DNA of 40,928 bases from JBBRHF01 sp038223055. Its GTDB lineage: Bacteria; Actinomycetota; Actinomycetes; JACCUZ01. Positions 33,411 through 40,928 of the stretch are shown in pieces. The stretch spans positions 1 through 40,928 of the forward strand of contig JBBRHF010000013.1 in NCBI GenBank assembly GCA_038223055.1, given 5' to 3'. The notes below the pieces were generated by a model. The model did no database searches. It was given only the letters and a program-made list of their open reading frames with translations, and was not told the origin of the DNA. Each line of letters opens with the position of its first letter. The stretch's first letter is position 1. Both the position numbers and the translations under genes were made by a program.

Positions 33411-35719
33411 AATGTGAGACCGGCCGGGGCGTCGACGCGTCGCGCGGTGGACGATTCTCGCGCGTCCAGCCACTGTTCGAGCTCCGCCGGGGCCAGGGCC
33501 GGGGCGTAGACGAATCCCTGGATCTTGTCGCAGCCGTAGGCGGCGAGCTGGCTGACCACGTCGTCGCACTCGACTCCCTCGGCGACCATGGTCAGGCCAA
33601 GGGCGTGGGCGAGGTCGATGGTCGAGCGCACGATGGCCGCGGCCCGGGGGTCATTCGTCATCGGCGTGATGAAGGAGCGGTCCAGCTTCAGCTCGTCGAT
33701 GGGGAGCTCGCGCAGGTAGGCCAGGCTGGAGTAGCCCGTGCCGTAGTCATCGACGGACACCTGGACGCCACTCCGGCGGACCTCGGAGAGGATGTCGCGG
33801 GCGCGTTCGCGGTCAGCCATCAGGAAGTCCTCCGTGATCTCCAGCGCCAACGCGCTCGGCGCGAGCCGGCGCTTGGTCAGCGCCGCGCAGACGCGGGTGG
33901 GCAGGTCGACGTCGACCAGCGACGACGCCGACAGGTTCACCGCCACGCTGAGCCACCGCCCGCGCGTCCGCCACGAGCACACCTGGTCCAGGGCCTGGTC
34001 CAGCACCGCGTCGGTCAGGTCGCCCATCAGCCCGGCCTGCTCGACCAACGACAGGAAGTCGCCGGGCAGCAGCAGGCCGCGGGTGGGATGTTCCCAGCGC
34101 ACCAGAGCCTCGACGCCGGTCACCCTGTTGGTGGCCACGTCGACCTTCGGCTGGTAGTGGATCACCATCGAACGGTCGGCGATGTCGCCGCGCAGCGCCT
34201 CCAGATCGTGCAGCCGCTGCTCGTTGTGGCCGGAGTCCAGGTCCTCGCTGTAGATCAGGTGACCGGCCCGTCCCGCCTTGGCCTGGTACATCGCCAGGTC
34301 GGCCCGCCGCAGCAGCGTGGACGCGTCCGCCCCGTGGCAGGGATAGAGCGCGACGCCGATGCTGGCCGTGAGCCGGACCGTGATGCCCTCGAGGGAGAAC
34401 GGGTCCCGGAAGGCGTCCCGGACGGCGTGCGCCGTGTCCTGAGCGGCCCCGTCGTCGGCATCGTCGACCAGGACCGCGAACTCGTCGCCGCCAAGGCGGA
34501 CCAGCAGGTGCGCGGTGTCCAGCAGCCGGTCGCGCAGTCGCTCGGTGACCTGGACGAGGAGGGCGTCACCGGCCCGATGCCCGAGGCTGTCGTTGACCTC
34601 CTTGAACCGGTCCAGGTCCAGCAGGAGCAGGGCGCCAGTGCCGCCCGGCCGGTCGATCCGCTCTGCCGCTCCGTCGTAGAAGGCCCGCCGGTTGCCCAGG
34701 CCGGTGAGTTCGTCGGTGAAGGCCAGCTCGTGGCTGCCGGCCAGGGAGGCGACCTCCCGAAGCGTCACGACGAGCCGCGCCAGCGCGGCGACGACGGTCA
34801 ACACGCACAGGGAGACGGCTACCTGGTTGAGCTGGCGGTCCAGGCTGAGATCCAGGGTCGCCAGCGCGCCCAGCGCGGCGCCGACCGGTAGGCCGATCCG
34901 CACCCAGACCGGCGGCAGCCCGCGGTCCGGGCGCTTCGCCCATCCCGGCGAGAACCCGAGGGTGAGGGTGGCTGCGACCCACAACCCGTCGCCCGGGCCA
35001 CCGGACTGGTAGCTGCCGCTGTTGGCGGTGAACAGATACAGGCCGTCGGCGATGGCGAACAGGGCCAGGCCGGCCGCCACGAACAGCAGCCCGGTGGGTG
35101 CCCGCCAGTTGAACACCGCGAGCACGGCCGTGACCACGAGCAGCAGCAACAGGTCGAGCAGCAGGTAGGCCAGCGTGGTGGCCACCGCCGCCCGGCTGCC
35201 GCCGGTGACGGCGAGAACCGGGTCGAACGCCGCCGCAGCGATGCCCGCCACGGCGAGCCCGGCGACCAGGGCGTCGAGCCACAGGCTCAAGGGCACCTTG
35301 CGGACGATGCCCCCCGCGAACATCACCAACGCGGCGAACGCGAACGGGTAGAACGAGAGCCAGAACGCATCGGCGATGGTGGGAAACGGCTCGGGGTCCA
35401 TCGTGCGGACGACGAGCGTCCAGTAGATGTTGCCGACGCCGTACAGCGCGAGCCCCCATCCGAGCACCTCATAACCGCCCCGGTGGGTGGTCATCCGGCG
35501 GGCGCGGACCAGGCACACGGCCGCGGAGAGCTCGTAGGCGATGTTGTTGAGCAGGCCGTCGAGCACGAGGTTGTAGCCCGCGTCCGGGCGCATCCCCGGC
35601 ACGGTCGAGAGCAGGAACGTCGCGAAGACGACACCGGTGACCGCGTAGAGCACCGCCGTCGCCCGCATCCGCCGTCGCGCGCGCCGGGGCGCGGCGGACG
35701 TCGCGGTATCGCTCGCCAC
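33407..35719 (-). CDS. Membrane GGDEF-EAL protein (cyclic-di-GMP turnover)
   Basis: 770 aa. About eight or nine hydrophobic helices in the first 310 residues form a sensor-like membrane domain. A GGDEF domain follows with DLDRFKEVNDSLGH and an intact RLGGDEF near residue 410, then an EAL domain with the intact EALVRWEHP near 536, NLSASSL, EITEDFLM and DDYGTGYSSL. Both the cyclase and the phosphodiesterase sites look active. GTG at 35719 is preferred as AAGGG lies six bases upstream; ATG at 35734 is possible. It follows the transporter gene by 86 bases on the same strand. The sensed signal is unknown. Confidence 0.8.
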   Translation of the reverse strand: MASDTATSAAPRRARRRMRATAVLYAVTGVVFATFLLSTVPGMRPDAGYNLVLDGLLNNIAYELSAAVCLVRARRMTTHRGGYEVLGWGLALYGVGNIYWTLVVRTMDPEPFPTIADAFWLSFYPFAFAALVMFAGGIVRKVPLSLWLDALVAGLAVAGIAAAAFDPVLAVTGGSRAAVATTLAYLLLDLLLLLVVTAVLAVFNWRAPTGLLFVAAGLALFAIADGLYLFTANSGSYQSGGPGDGLWVAATLTLGFSPGWAKRPDRGLPPVWVRIGLPVGAALGALATLDLSLDRQLNQVAVSLCVLTVVAALARLVVTLREVASLAGSHELAFTDELTGLGNRRAFYDGAAERIDRPGGTGALLLLDLDRFKEVNDSLGHRAGDALLVQVTERLRDRLLDTAHLLVRLGGDEFAVLVDDADDGAAQDTAHAVRDAFRDPFSLEGITVRLTASIGVALYPCHGADASTLLRRADLAMYQAKAGRAGHLIYSEDLDSGHNEQRLHDLEALRGDIADRSMVIHYQPKVDVATNRVTGVEALVRWEHPTRGLLLPGDFLSLVEQAGLMGDLTDAVLDQALDQVCSWRTRGRWLSVAVNLSASSLVDVDLPTRVCAALTKRRLAPSALALEITEDFLMADRERARDILSEVRRSGVQVSVDDYGTGYSSLAYLRELPIDELKLDRSFITPMTNDPRAAAIVRSTIDLAHALGLTMVAEGVECDDVVSQLAAYGCDKIQGFVYAPALAPAELEQWLDARESSTARRVDAPAGLTF

Positions 35720-35805
35720 GGGTGACCCTTTCATTGCCGGACCTATACGTGGACTGTCGGCAGGTGGGTCGAGGACCTTTAGCCGGTCCGTACGACGGCG
35801 CGGGC

Positions 35806-37341
35806 TCAGCTCAGCGCGGAGCCGATCCCGACGAACGCGGCCGTGAGCACGAACAGGATCGCGAGCAGGGGGGCCAGGAAGCGCAGGAACCGGTCGTAGC
35901 CGACGCGGGCCAGCGCGAGCCCACCCATGACCACCGCCGAGGTCGGCGTGAACAGGTTCATCCATCCCGAGGCCGACTGGAACGCGGTGACCACCATGGC
36001 CCGGCTCACTCCGGCGAAGTCGGCCAGCGGCGAGAGGACGGGCATGGCCAGGGTCGCGTGCCCCGAGCTCGACGGGACCAGGAAGGCCAGCGGGATGTTC
36101 ACGACGAACATCAGGACGCCGAACACCGCGGAGTTGGTGCCCGAGACGGCGCCCTCCAGCGCGTGCAGGATCGTGTCGGTGATCTTCGAGTTGTTCATGA
36201 TGACCGTCACGCCGCGGGCCAGCACGATGATGAGAGCCGCGCCGATGAAGTCGCCCGCGCCGGACACGACGGTGTCGGTCATGCCCTTCTCGCCGAGCCC
36301 GGCAACCAGGCCGATGACTATCGCCATGACGACGAACAGCGCGGCCAGCTCAGGGAAGTACCAGTCCAGCTGCCAGCCGAACGAGGCGGCGTCGGGTCCA
36401 TGCACGACCTGTGCCCACGGGACGATCCCGAAGATCATCACCGCGAAGGTGGCGGCCATCAGCCAGAGCACCGTCTTGTGCCGCCGGCGCAGCGCAGTGG
36501 GAGCCTCCGACGATGCCTCGGGGTCCGCCAGGCTCGCGTCCTCGCGGCGGAACCCGACCAGTGACCGCTCGGGGTGCGCCTTCACCCTGGAGGCATAGCG
36601 CACCACATAGGTGATGGTGACGGCGGTCAGCGTGACGTACATCACCAGGCGGAGCACGATGCCGTCGCCGATGGAGACGTCGGCGGCGCCCGACGCCGCG
36701 CCGGTGGCGAACGGGTTGACCGTGGAGGCGAGGGTTCCCACGCCTGCGCCGACGATGATGATCGCGGCCGCAGTGAGGCGGTCGTAGCCCAGGCTGAGCG
36801 CCAGCGGGACGACGAGCCCGTAGAACCCCAGCGTCTCCTCGGCCATCCCCTCGGTGGTGCCGCCGATGGAGAACAACACCATGAGCGCGCTCACCAGCGG
36901 GGTGCCGCGGCCGCCGAACCGAGCCCCGACGCGGGCGATGCCGGCGTCGATCGCACCGGACCGCATCGTCATCGTGATGAAGACGCCGATCGCCAGCACG
37001 AACAGGAACACACCGGCAGCGCCGAACAGCTCACCGGACTCGTAGGGGCTGATGAACCCAGTGGTCGCATTCTTCACGCCGTAGAGCCCGTTCACCGGCG
37101 CCATGAACAGCTGGTAGACCCGGTCGACGAGGGACAGTCCGGAGTCGATGTGGTGATAGCTGCCGGGCACCGGACGCCCGCTGTCGGCGTTGGTCTTGTA
37201 CTTGCCGGTGGGCACGAAGAACGCGAGCAGCCACACCGCGATGGTGACGCCGAAGAGCACGGTGAACGCGCTCGGGAAGTGGAACCCCCGGGAGGCGGCG
37301 GCAGGCTCGGCCGTCGTCGGCGTACGATCCGTTGCGGTCAT
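35806..37341 (-). CDS. YfcC/ArcD-type membrane transporter
   Basis: 511 aa with about 12 transmembrane helices, for example FLFVLAIGVFITMTM, LTAAAIIIVGAGVGTL, FVVMAIVIGLVAGL and FLAPLLAILFVLTAAF. Motifs GGTTEGMAEET and VPSSSGHATLAMPVL are typical of the YfcC/C4-dicarboxylate anaerobic carrier-like family, whose members include arginine-ornithine exchangers. It is divergent from arcA-arcB-arcC, which supports an arginine/ornithine antiport role. No Shine-Dalgarno site closer than GGGAGTAGCC before ATG at 37341. Confidence 0.75.
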   Translation of the reverse strand: MTATDRTPTTAEPAAASRGFHFPSAFTVLFGVTIAVWLLAFFVPTGKYKTNADSGRPVPGSYHHIDSGLSLVDRVYQLFMAPVNGLYGVKNATTGFISPYESGELFGAAGVFLFVLAIGVFITMTMRSGAIDAGIARVGARFGGRGTPLVSALMVLFSIGGTTEGMAEETLGFYGLVVPLALSLGYDRLTAAAIIIVGAGVGTLASTVNPFATGAASGAADVSIGDGIVLRLVMYVTLTAVTITYVVRYASRVKAHPERSLVGFRREDASLADPEASSEAPTALRRRHKTVLWLMAATFAVMIFGIVPWAQVVHGPDAASFGWQLDWYFPELAALFVVMAIVIGLVAGLGEKGMTDTVVSGAGDFIGAALIIVLARGVTVIMNNSKITDTILHALEGAVSGTNSAVFGVLMFVVNIPLAFLVPSSSGHATLAMPVLSPLADFAGVSRAMVVTAFQSASGWMNLFTPTSAVVMGGLALARVGYDRFLRFLAPLLAILFVLTAAFVGIGSALS

Positions 37342-37519
37342 GGCTACTCCCTGGGCGAGGCCGGGACACGGTGTCAGCTTCCGGTCTAGGTCCGTTGGAC
37401 CAGTATGTGCACGGGTCCGAAGTCAGTGAACCGCGGGCCGAAGGTTGCGGGACGAGACGTTGCCCGGGTGACAGTCTTGTGGTGTGCCCAGCACATCGCG
37501 TGCGGCGGAGGAGTGGCAG
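37342..37519. promoter_or_regulatory. Divergent arc control region
   Basis: 178 bases between the transporter and arcA starts. A perfect small palindrome GGTCC-GTT-GGACC at 37389-37401 lies about 50 bases from the transporter start and could be an operator. No clear promoter boxes were identified, and no ArcR-, ANR- or ArgR-type site was recognised with confidence. Confidence 0.35.
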
Positions 37520-38743
37520 ATGAGTTTGCACGTCGGGTCCGAGGTCGGCCGGCTGCGGCAGGTCATCCTGCACCGGCCGGACTTGGAGATGAAGCGGCTG
37601 ACCCCCACCAACCGCGAGGAGTTCCTCTTCGACGACGTGCTCTGGGTCAAGCGGGCCCGGCAGGAGCACGACGCGTTCGCCGACACCCTGCGCGACCTCG
37701 GGATCGCCGTGCACCTGTTCCACGAGTTGCTGCTCAGCACGCTGTCCCTGCCCGAGGCCCGAACCTACGTGCTGGACCGGGTCTTCGACGAGCGGGTGTT
37801 CGGCCCGATGGCCATCGACGCGCTGCGCAACGCGTTCGACGCCATGGACGAGGTGACGCTGACCACGCTGCTCGTCGGCGGTGTCACCAAGCGGGAGATC
37901 CTCGAGCGGATCGAGGAGCCCAAGTCGGTGGCCTTCCGGGCGCTCGGCGACGACGCGTTCCTGCTCCCCCCGCTGCCCAACCACATGTTCACCCGCGACC
38001 CGTCTGCCTGGATCTACGGCGGGGTGTCCATCAACTCGATGCGCAAGAAGGCCCGGGTGCGCGAAACCCTTCACTATGAAGCGATCTACCGCTGGCACCC
38101 GATGTTCGCGACCGCCGATTTCGACGTCTGGTCCGAGGGGACCGTCAACGGGGTGGCCACCACCGAGGGCGGCGACCTGCTGGTCATCGGGCGCGGCGCC
38201 GTGCTCGTGGGGATGGGCGAACGCACCACCCCCGCCGGCGTCGAGCGGCTCGCCGCCAAGCTGTTCGCCAAGGGCGCGGCGGAGCGCATCGTCGCGGTGC
38301 AGATGCCGCACTCCCGGGCGGTCATGCACCTGGACACTGTGATGACGATGGTCGACCAGGACACGTTCACCAAGTACGCCGGGCTCGGCCTGCTCCCGTC
38401 GTACACGATCGAGCCGGGAGACAACGAGAAGGAGCTGCAGACCACCCACCACCCGCCCGCCGACATGCATGCGGCGATCGCCGCCGCGCTCGGCCTGACC
38501 TCGATCAACGTCCTGACGGCCACCCAGGACGTCCACTCCGCGGAGCGGGAACAGTGGGACGACGGGTGCAACGTGCTCGCCGTGTCCCCGGGAGTCGTGG
38601 TTGCCTACGAGCGCAACGTCACCACCAACACCTACCTGCGCCGCCATGGGGTTGAGGTCGTCACGATCACCGGCAACGAGCTCGGCCGAGGTCGCGGCGG
38701 GCCACGGTGCATGTCCTGCCCGATCGAGCGCGACGGCATCTGA
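37520..38743 (+). CDS. arcA: Arginine deiminase
   Basis: 407 aa, the usual length. It converts L-arginine to citrulline and ammonia, step one of the arginine deiminase pathway. Key motifs: LHVGSEVGRLRQVILHRP, NHMFTRDPSAWI (catalytic Asp), EGGDLLVIGRG (catalytic Glu), VMHLDTVMTMVD (catalytic His) and the C-terminal GGPRCMSCPI with the nucleophile Cys397. ATG at 37520 has GGAGGAG upstream. arcB and arcC follow. The product is cytoplasmic. Confidence 0.95.
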   Translation: MSLHVGSEVGRLRQVILHRPDLEMKRLTPTNREEFLFDDVLWVKRARQEHDAFADTLRDLGIAVHLFHELLLSTLSLPEARTYVLDRVFDERVFGPMAIDALRNAFDAMDEVTLTTLLVGGVTKREILERIEEPKSVAFRALGDDAFLLPPLPNHMFTRDPSAWIYGGVSINSMRKKARVRETLHYEAIYRWHPMFATADFDVWSEGTVNGVATTEGGDLLVIGRGAVLVGMGERTTPAGVERLAAKLFAKGAAERIVAVQMPHSRAVMHLDTVMTMVDQDTFTKYAGLGLLPSYTIEPGDNEKELQTTHHPPADMHAAIAAALGLTSINVLTATQDVHSAEREQWDDGCNVLAVSPGVVVAYERNVTTNTYLRRHGVEVVTITGNELGRGRGGPRCMSCPIERDGI

Positions 38744-38803
38744 AGCGGGCGAGACAATCCACCACGACACGACACGATGCGCAGCGACAAGATGGGACCG
38801 GAC

Positions 38804-39799
38804 ATGGACCTGCACGGGCGCAACTTCCTCAAGGAGATCGACTTCACCCCCGAGGAGTGGAAGCACCTGCTCGACTTCGCCGCCGAGCTCAAGACCGCGA
38901 AGAAGGATGGGGTCGAGCGGCCCCGGCTGACCGGTCGCAACATCGCTCTCATTTTCGAGAAGACCTCCACCCGCACCCGATGCGCCTTCGAGGTGGCCGC
39001 CTTCGACCAGGGCGGGCACGTCACCTACCTGGACCCCTCGGGCTCCCAGATCGGGCACAAGGAGTCGATGAAGGACACGGCCCGGGTGCTCGGGCGCTAC
39101 TACGACGGCATCCAGTACCGCGGCTCCGGGCAGGTCAACGTCGAGACCCTCGGCGAGTTCGCCGGCGTCCCGGTGTGGAACGGGCTGACCGACGAGTGGC
39201 ACCCCACCCAAACACTGTGCGACATGCTCACCATGCGCGAGCACACCACCAAGCCGGACGCCGAGATCGCGTTCGCCTTCGTCGGCGACGCTGGGAACAA
39301 TGTCGCCAACTCGCTGCTCGTCGCGGGGGCCATGATGGGCATGGACGTGCGCATCGTCGCCCCGAGACCTTTGTGGAACGAGGGTTCGATCATCGAGACC
39401 GCGCAGAAGATCGCCGGCGAGACCGGCGCCCGCATCACCCACACCGACGACGTTGCGGCCGGGGTGGCCGGGGTCGACTACCTCTACACCGACGTGTGGG
39501 TGTCGATGGGCGAGCCGAAGGAGGTCTGGGACCGGCGCATCGACCTGCTGCGCGCCTACCAGGTCACGATGGACATGGTGCGAGGCACTGGCAACCCGGA
39601 CGTGAAGTTCCTGCACTGTTTGCCGGCGTTCCACGACCGCAACACCACAGTCGGGGCGGACATCTACGCCAAGACCGGCATGGCGGCCCTCGAGGTGACC
39701 GACGAGGTGTTCGAGTCCGAGCACTCCATCGTGTTCGACCAGGCCGAGAACCGCATGCACACGATCAAGGCGATCATGGTCGCCACCCTCGGATCCTGA
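38804..39799 (+). CDS. arcB: Catabolic ornithine carbamoyltransferase
   Basis: 331 aa. STRTR (55-59, carbamoyl-phosphate binding), HPTQ near residue 133 and HCLP near 270 (ornithine side) are all present. In the arginine deiminase pathway it splits citrulline with phosphate into ornithine and carbamoyl phosphate. ATG at 38804 fits the family start (MDLHGRNFLKEIDFTPEE) with GGGACC upstream; ATGs at 38777 and 38792 are possible. It lies 60 bases after arcA, and arcC starts one base after its stop. Confidence 0.95.
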   Translation: MDLHGRNFLKEIDFTPEEWKHLLDFAAELKTAKKDGVERPRLTGRNIALIFEKTSTRTRCAFEVAAFDQGGHVTYLDPSGSQIGHKESMKDTARVLGRYYDGIQYRGSGQVNVETLGEFAGVPVWNGLTDEWHPTQTLCDMLTMREHTTKPDAEIAFAFVGDAGNNVANSLLVAGAMMGMDVRIVAPRPLWNEGSIIETAQKIAGETGARITHTDDVAAGVAGVDYLYTDVWVSMGEPKEVWDRRIDLLRAYQVTMDMVRGTGNPDVKFLHCLPAFHDRNTTVGADIYAKTGMAALEVTDEVFESEHSIVFDQAENRMHTIKAIMVATLGS

Positions 39800-39800
39800 C

Positions 39801-40757
39801 GTGCGCATCGTGGCGGCGCTCGGGGGCAACGCCCTGCTCGAGCGGGGACAGAAGCCCGACGCCGACCTGCAGCAGGCCAACGCGGTACGGGCCGTCGCGG
39901 CCCTCGCGCCGCTAGCCGAGGAACACGAGTTGGTGCTGACGCACGGCAACGGTCCGCAGGTCGGGGTGCTCGCGCTGCAGAGCGCGTCGGACCCGCAGCT
40001 GACCACGCCCTATCCCTTCGACGTGCTCGGAGCCCAGACCCAGGGGATGATCGGCTACTGGCTGCTGCAGGCGCTGCAGAACCACCTGCCCGGCCGGCAG
40101 GTGGCCGCCATCATCAACCAGACCCTCGTCTCCGCGGCCGACCCTGCGTTCGCGAACCCGACCAAGTTCATCGGCGAGATGTACGACGAGGCGCGCGCCC
40201 ACCAGTTGGCCGCCGGGCGCGGGTGGACCGTGAAGCCGGACGGCTCCGGTTGGCGACGGGTGGTGGGCTCACCGAGCCCGGAGCGTGTCGTGGAGACCCG
40301 GCTCATCCGGCTGCTGTTGACCAGCGGCGCCGTCGTGGTCTGCGCCGGTGGTGGCGGTGTCCCCGTCGTACGCAATGAGGACGGGCGGCTGCAGGGGGTC
40401 GAGGCGGTCGTCGACAAGGACCGGACGGCGTCGGTTCTGGCGATGGCGCTGGACGCCGACGTGCTGCTCATCCTCAGCGACGTGCCGCACGTGTCGCGCC
40501 ACTTCGGCACCCCGCAGCAGGAGCCGATCCTGCGTGCCACCCCCACGGCTATCCGCCGGGAGAACTTCCCCGCCGGGTCGATGGGCCCGAAGGTCGAGGC
40601 GGTATGCCGGTTCGTCGAGCTGACCGGCGATATGGCCGCGATCGGCCGGCTCGAGGACGCCGCGGCGATCATCGAGGGCCGGGCCGGAACGATCATCACG
40701 CCCGCGGGCAACTACGGCGGCCCGGCCGACTTGCGGCTGCGCCGGCCCCTTCCCTAG
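39801..40757 (+). CDS. arcC: Carbamate kinase
   Basis: 318 aa. It transfers phosphate from carbamoyl phosphate to ADP, yielding ATP, the energy step of the pathway. Motifs: ALGGNALL at the N-terminus, LTHGNGPQVG, GAQTQGMIGYWL, VVCAGGGGVPVV and VVDKDRTASVLA. The GTG start at 39801 lies one base after the arcB stop. The gene ends before a short C/T-rich repeat (CCCCGGCCCCTTCCCTA twice in variant form) and an insertion-sequence-like end. Confidence 0.95.
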   Translation: MRIVAALGGNALLERGQKPDADLQQANAVRAVAALAPLAEEHELVLTHGNGPQVGVLALQSASDPQLTTPYPFDVLGAQTQGMIGYWLLQALQNHLPGRQVAAIINQTLVSAADPAFANPTKFIGEMYDEARAHQLAAGRGWTVKPDGSGWRRVVGSPSPERVVETRLIRLLLTSGAVVVCAGGGGVPVVRNEDGRLQGVEAVVDKDRTASVLAMALDADVLLILSDVPHVSRHFGTPQQEPILRATPTAIRRENFPAGSMGPKVEAVCRFVELTGDMAAIGRLEDAAAIIEGRAGTIITPAGNYGGPADLRLRRPLP

Positions 40758-40869
40758 CCCCGGCCCCTTCCCTAACCCCGGATCTTCCCTAGTACTACAG
40801 CCGCACATATTTTGATCTACTTCGGCGTGTCGCCTTCGATCTTGGGATGATTGTCGCGATCTTGCTGGT

Positions 40870-40928
40870 GTGGTTGATGATCTGGATGTGGCTGAGGTGG
40901 CGGCGTGGGCGGCGGGGCTGGAGGAGGT
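40870..40928 (+). CDS. Possible transposase N-terminus (IS701-like), cut by the window end
   Basis: The frame from GTG at 40870 reads VVDDLDVAEVAAWAAGLEE to the window edge. An early VAAWAAGLEE stretch resembles the N-terminus of IS701-type transposases. An AT-rich shift begins near 40792 (CTAGTACTACAGCCG), unlike the arc genes, and may mark the insertion-sequence end. Too short for a firm call. Confidence 0.35.
   Translation, partial: MVDDLDVAEVAAWAAGLEE

Noticed and set aside
37031..40006. Minus-strand open frame of about 990 codons across the arc genes
   Set aside because: Antisense of arcA-arcB, which are unambiguous enzymes.

Overview
The window is GC-rich DNA with GTG/ATG starts, WhiB-family proteins, an Lsr2-like C-terminal domain and an actinobacterial-type FtsK transfer ATPase. 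It therefore comes from an actinobacterium. A Pseudonocardia-like host is my impression only. No rRNA, complete tRNA or CRISPR array was seen.

Positions 1-1060 hold decayed transposons: an IS3-type orfA with a frameshift site, a broken orfB, and an IS1380-type transposase remnant on the other strand. Positions 1383-3240 hold an abortive-infection (Abi_C) type protein and a single-pass membrane protein bracketed by about 41-bp imperfect direct repeats. Positions 3763-8811 are a plus-strand operon led by an FtsK/Tra-like DNA-transfer ATPase. Its Walker A motif is split by a 560-residue intein with class 3 features (Pro at position 1, W-C-T triad) and LAGLIDADG motifs. Small membrane, WhiB-like and zinc-ribbon proteins follow, coupled by 4-nt overlaps.

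Positions 9791-15058 are a minus-strand five-gene operon: MoxR-type AAA+ ATPase, HExxH/vWA protein, 66-aa protein, unknown 388-aa protein and SF1-like helicase. It lies between two exact 22-bp direct repeats and has a duplicated leader motif ahead of two of its genes. This is the best candidate here for an undescribed system. Positions 15312-18973 hold an unknown protein, a hairpin-rich leader and a coupled operon (unknown, WhiB, Lsr2-C-like, three small proteins, two of them Cys-rich). Positions 18923-22646 carry a membrane protein, an endonuclease/exonuclease/phosphatase-fold enzyme and a TPR protein.

At 22663-22701 there is what looks like the 3' end of a tRNA-Arg gene without its 5' part. 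This is the usual signature of the distal attachment site of a tRNA-integrated element. From its orientation, the element would be everything to the left, extending beyond position 1. No integrase or replication gene is inside the window.

To the right is host-like DNA: a MazF-type toxin with its antitoxin, two abutting pseudogene fragments (alpha/beta hydrolase and SDR), and an 1867-aa membrane-anchored multicopper oxidase with a small partner. Next come an intact but apparently catalytically dead IS630-derived protein, a GNAT-like protein, a GGDEF-EAL protein, and the arginine deiminase pathway (transporter divergent from arcA-arcB-arcC). The window ends in what may be the start of another insertion sequence.
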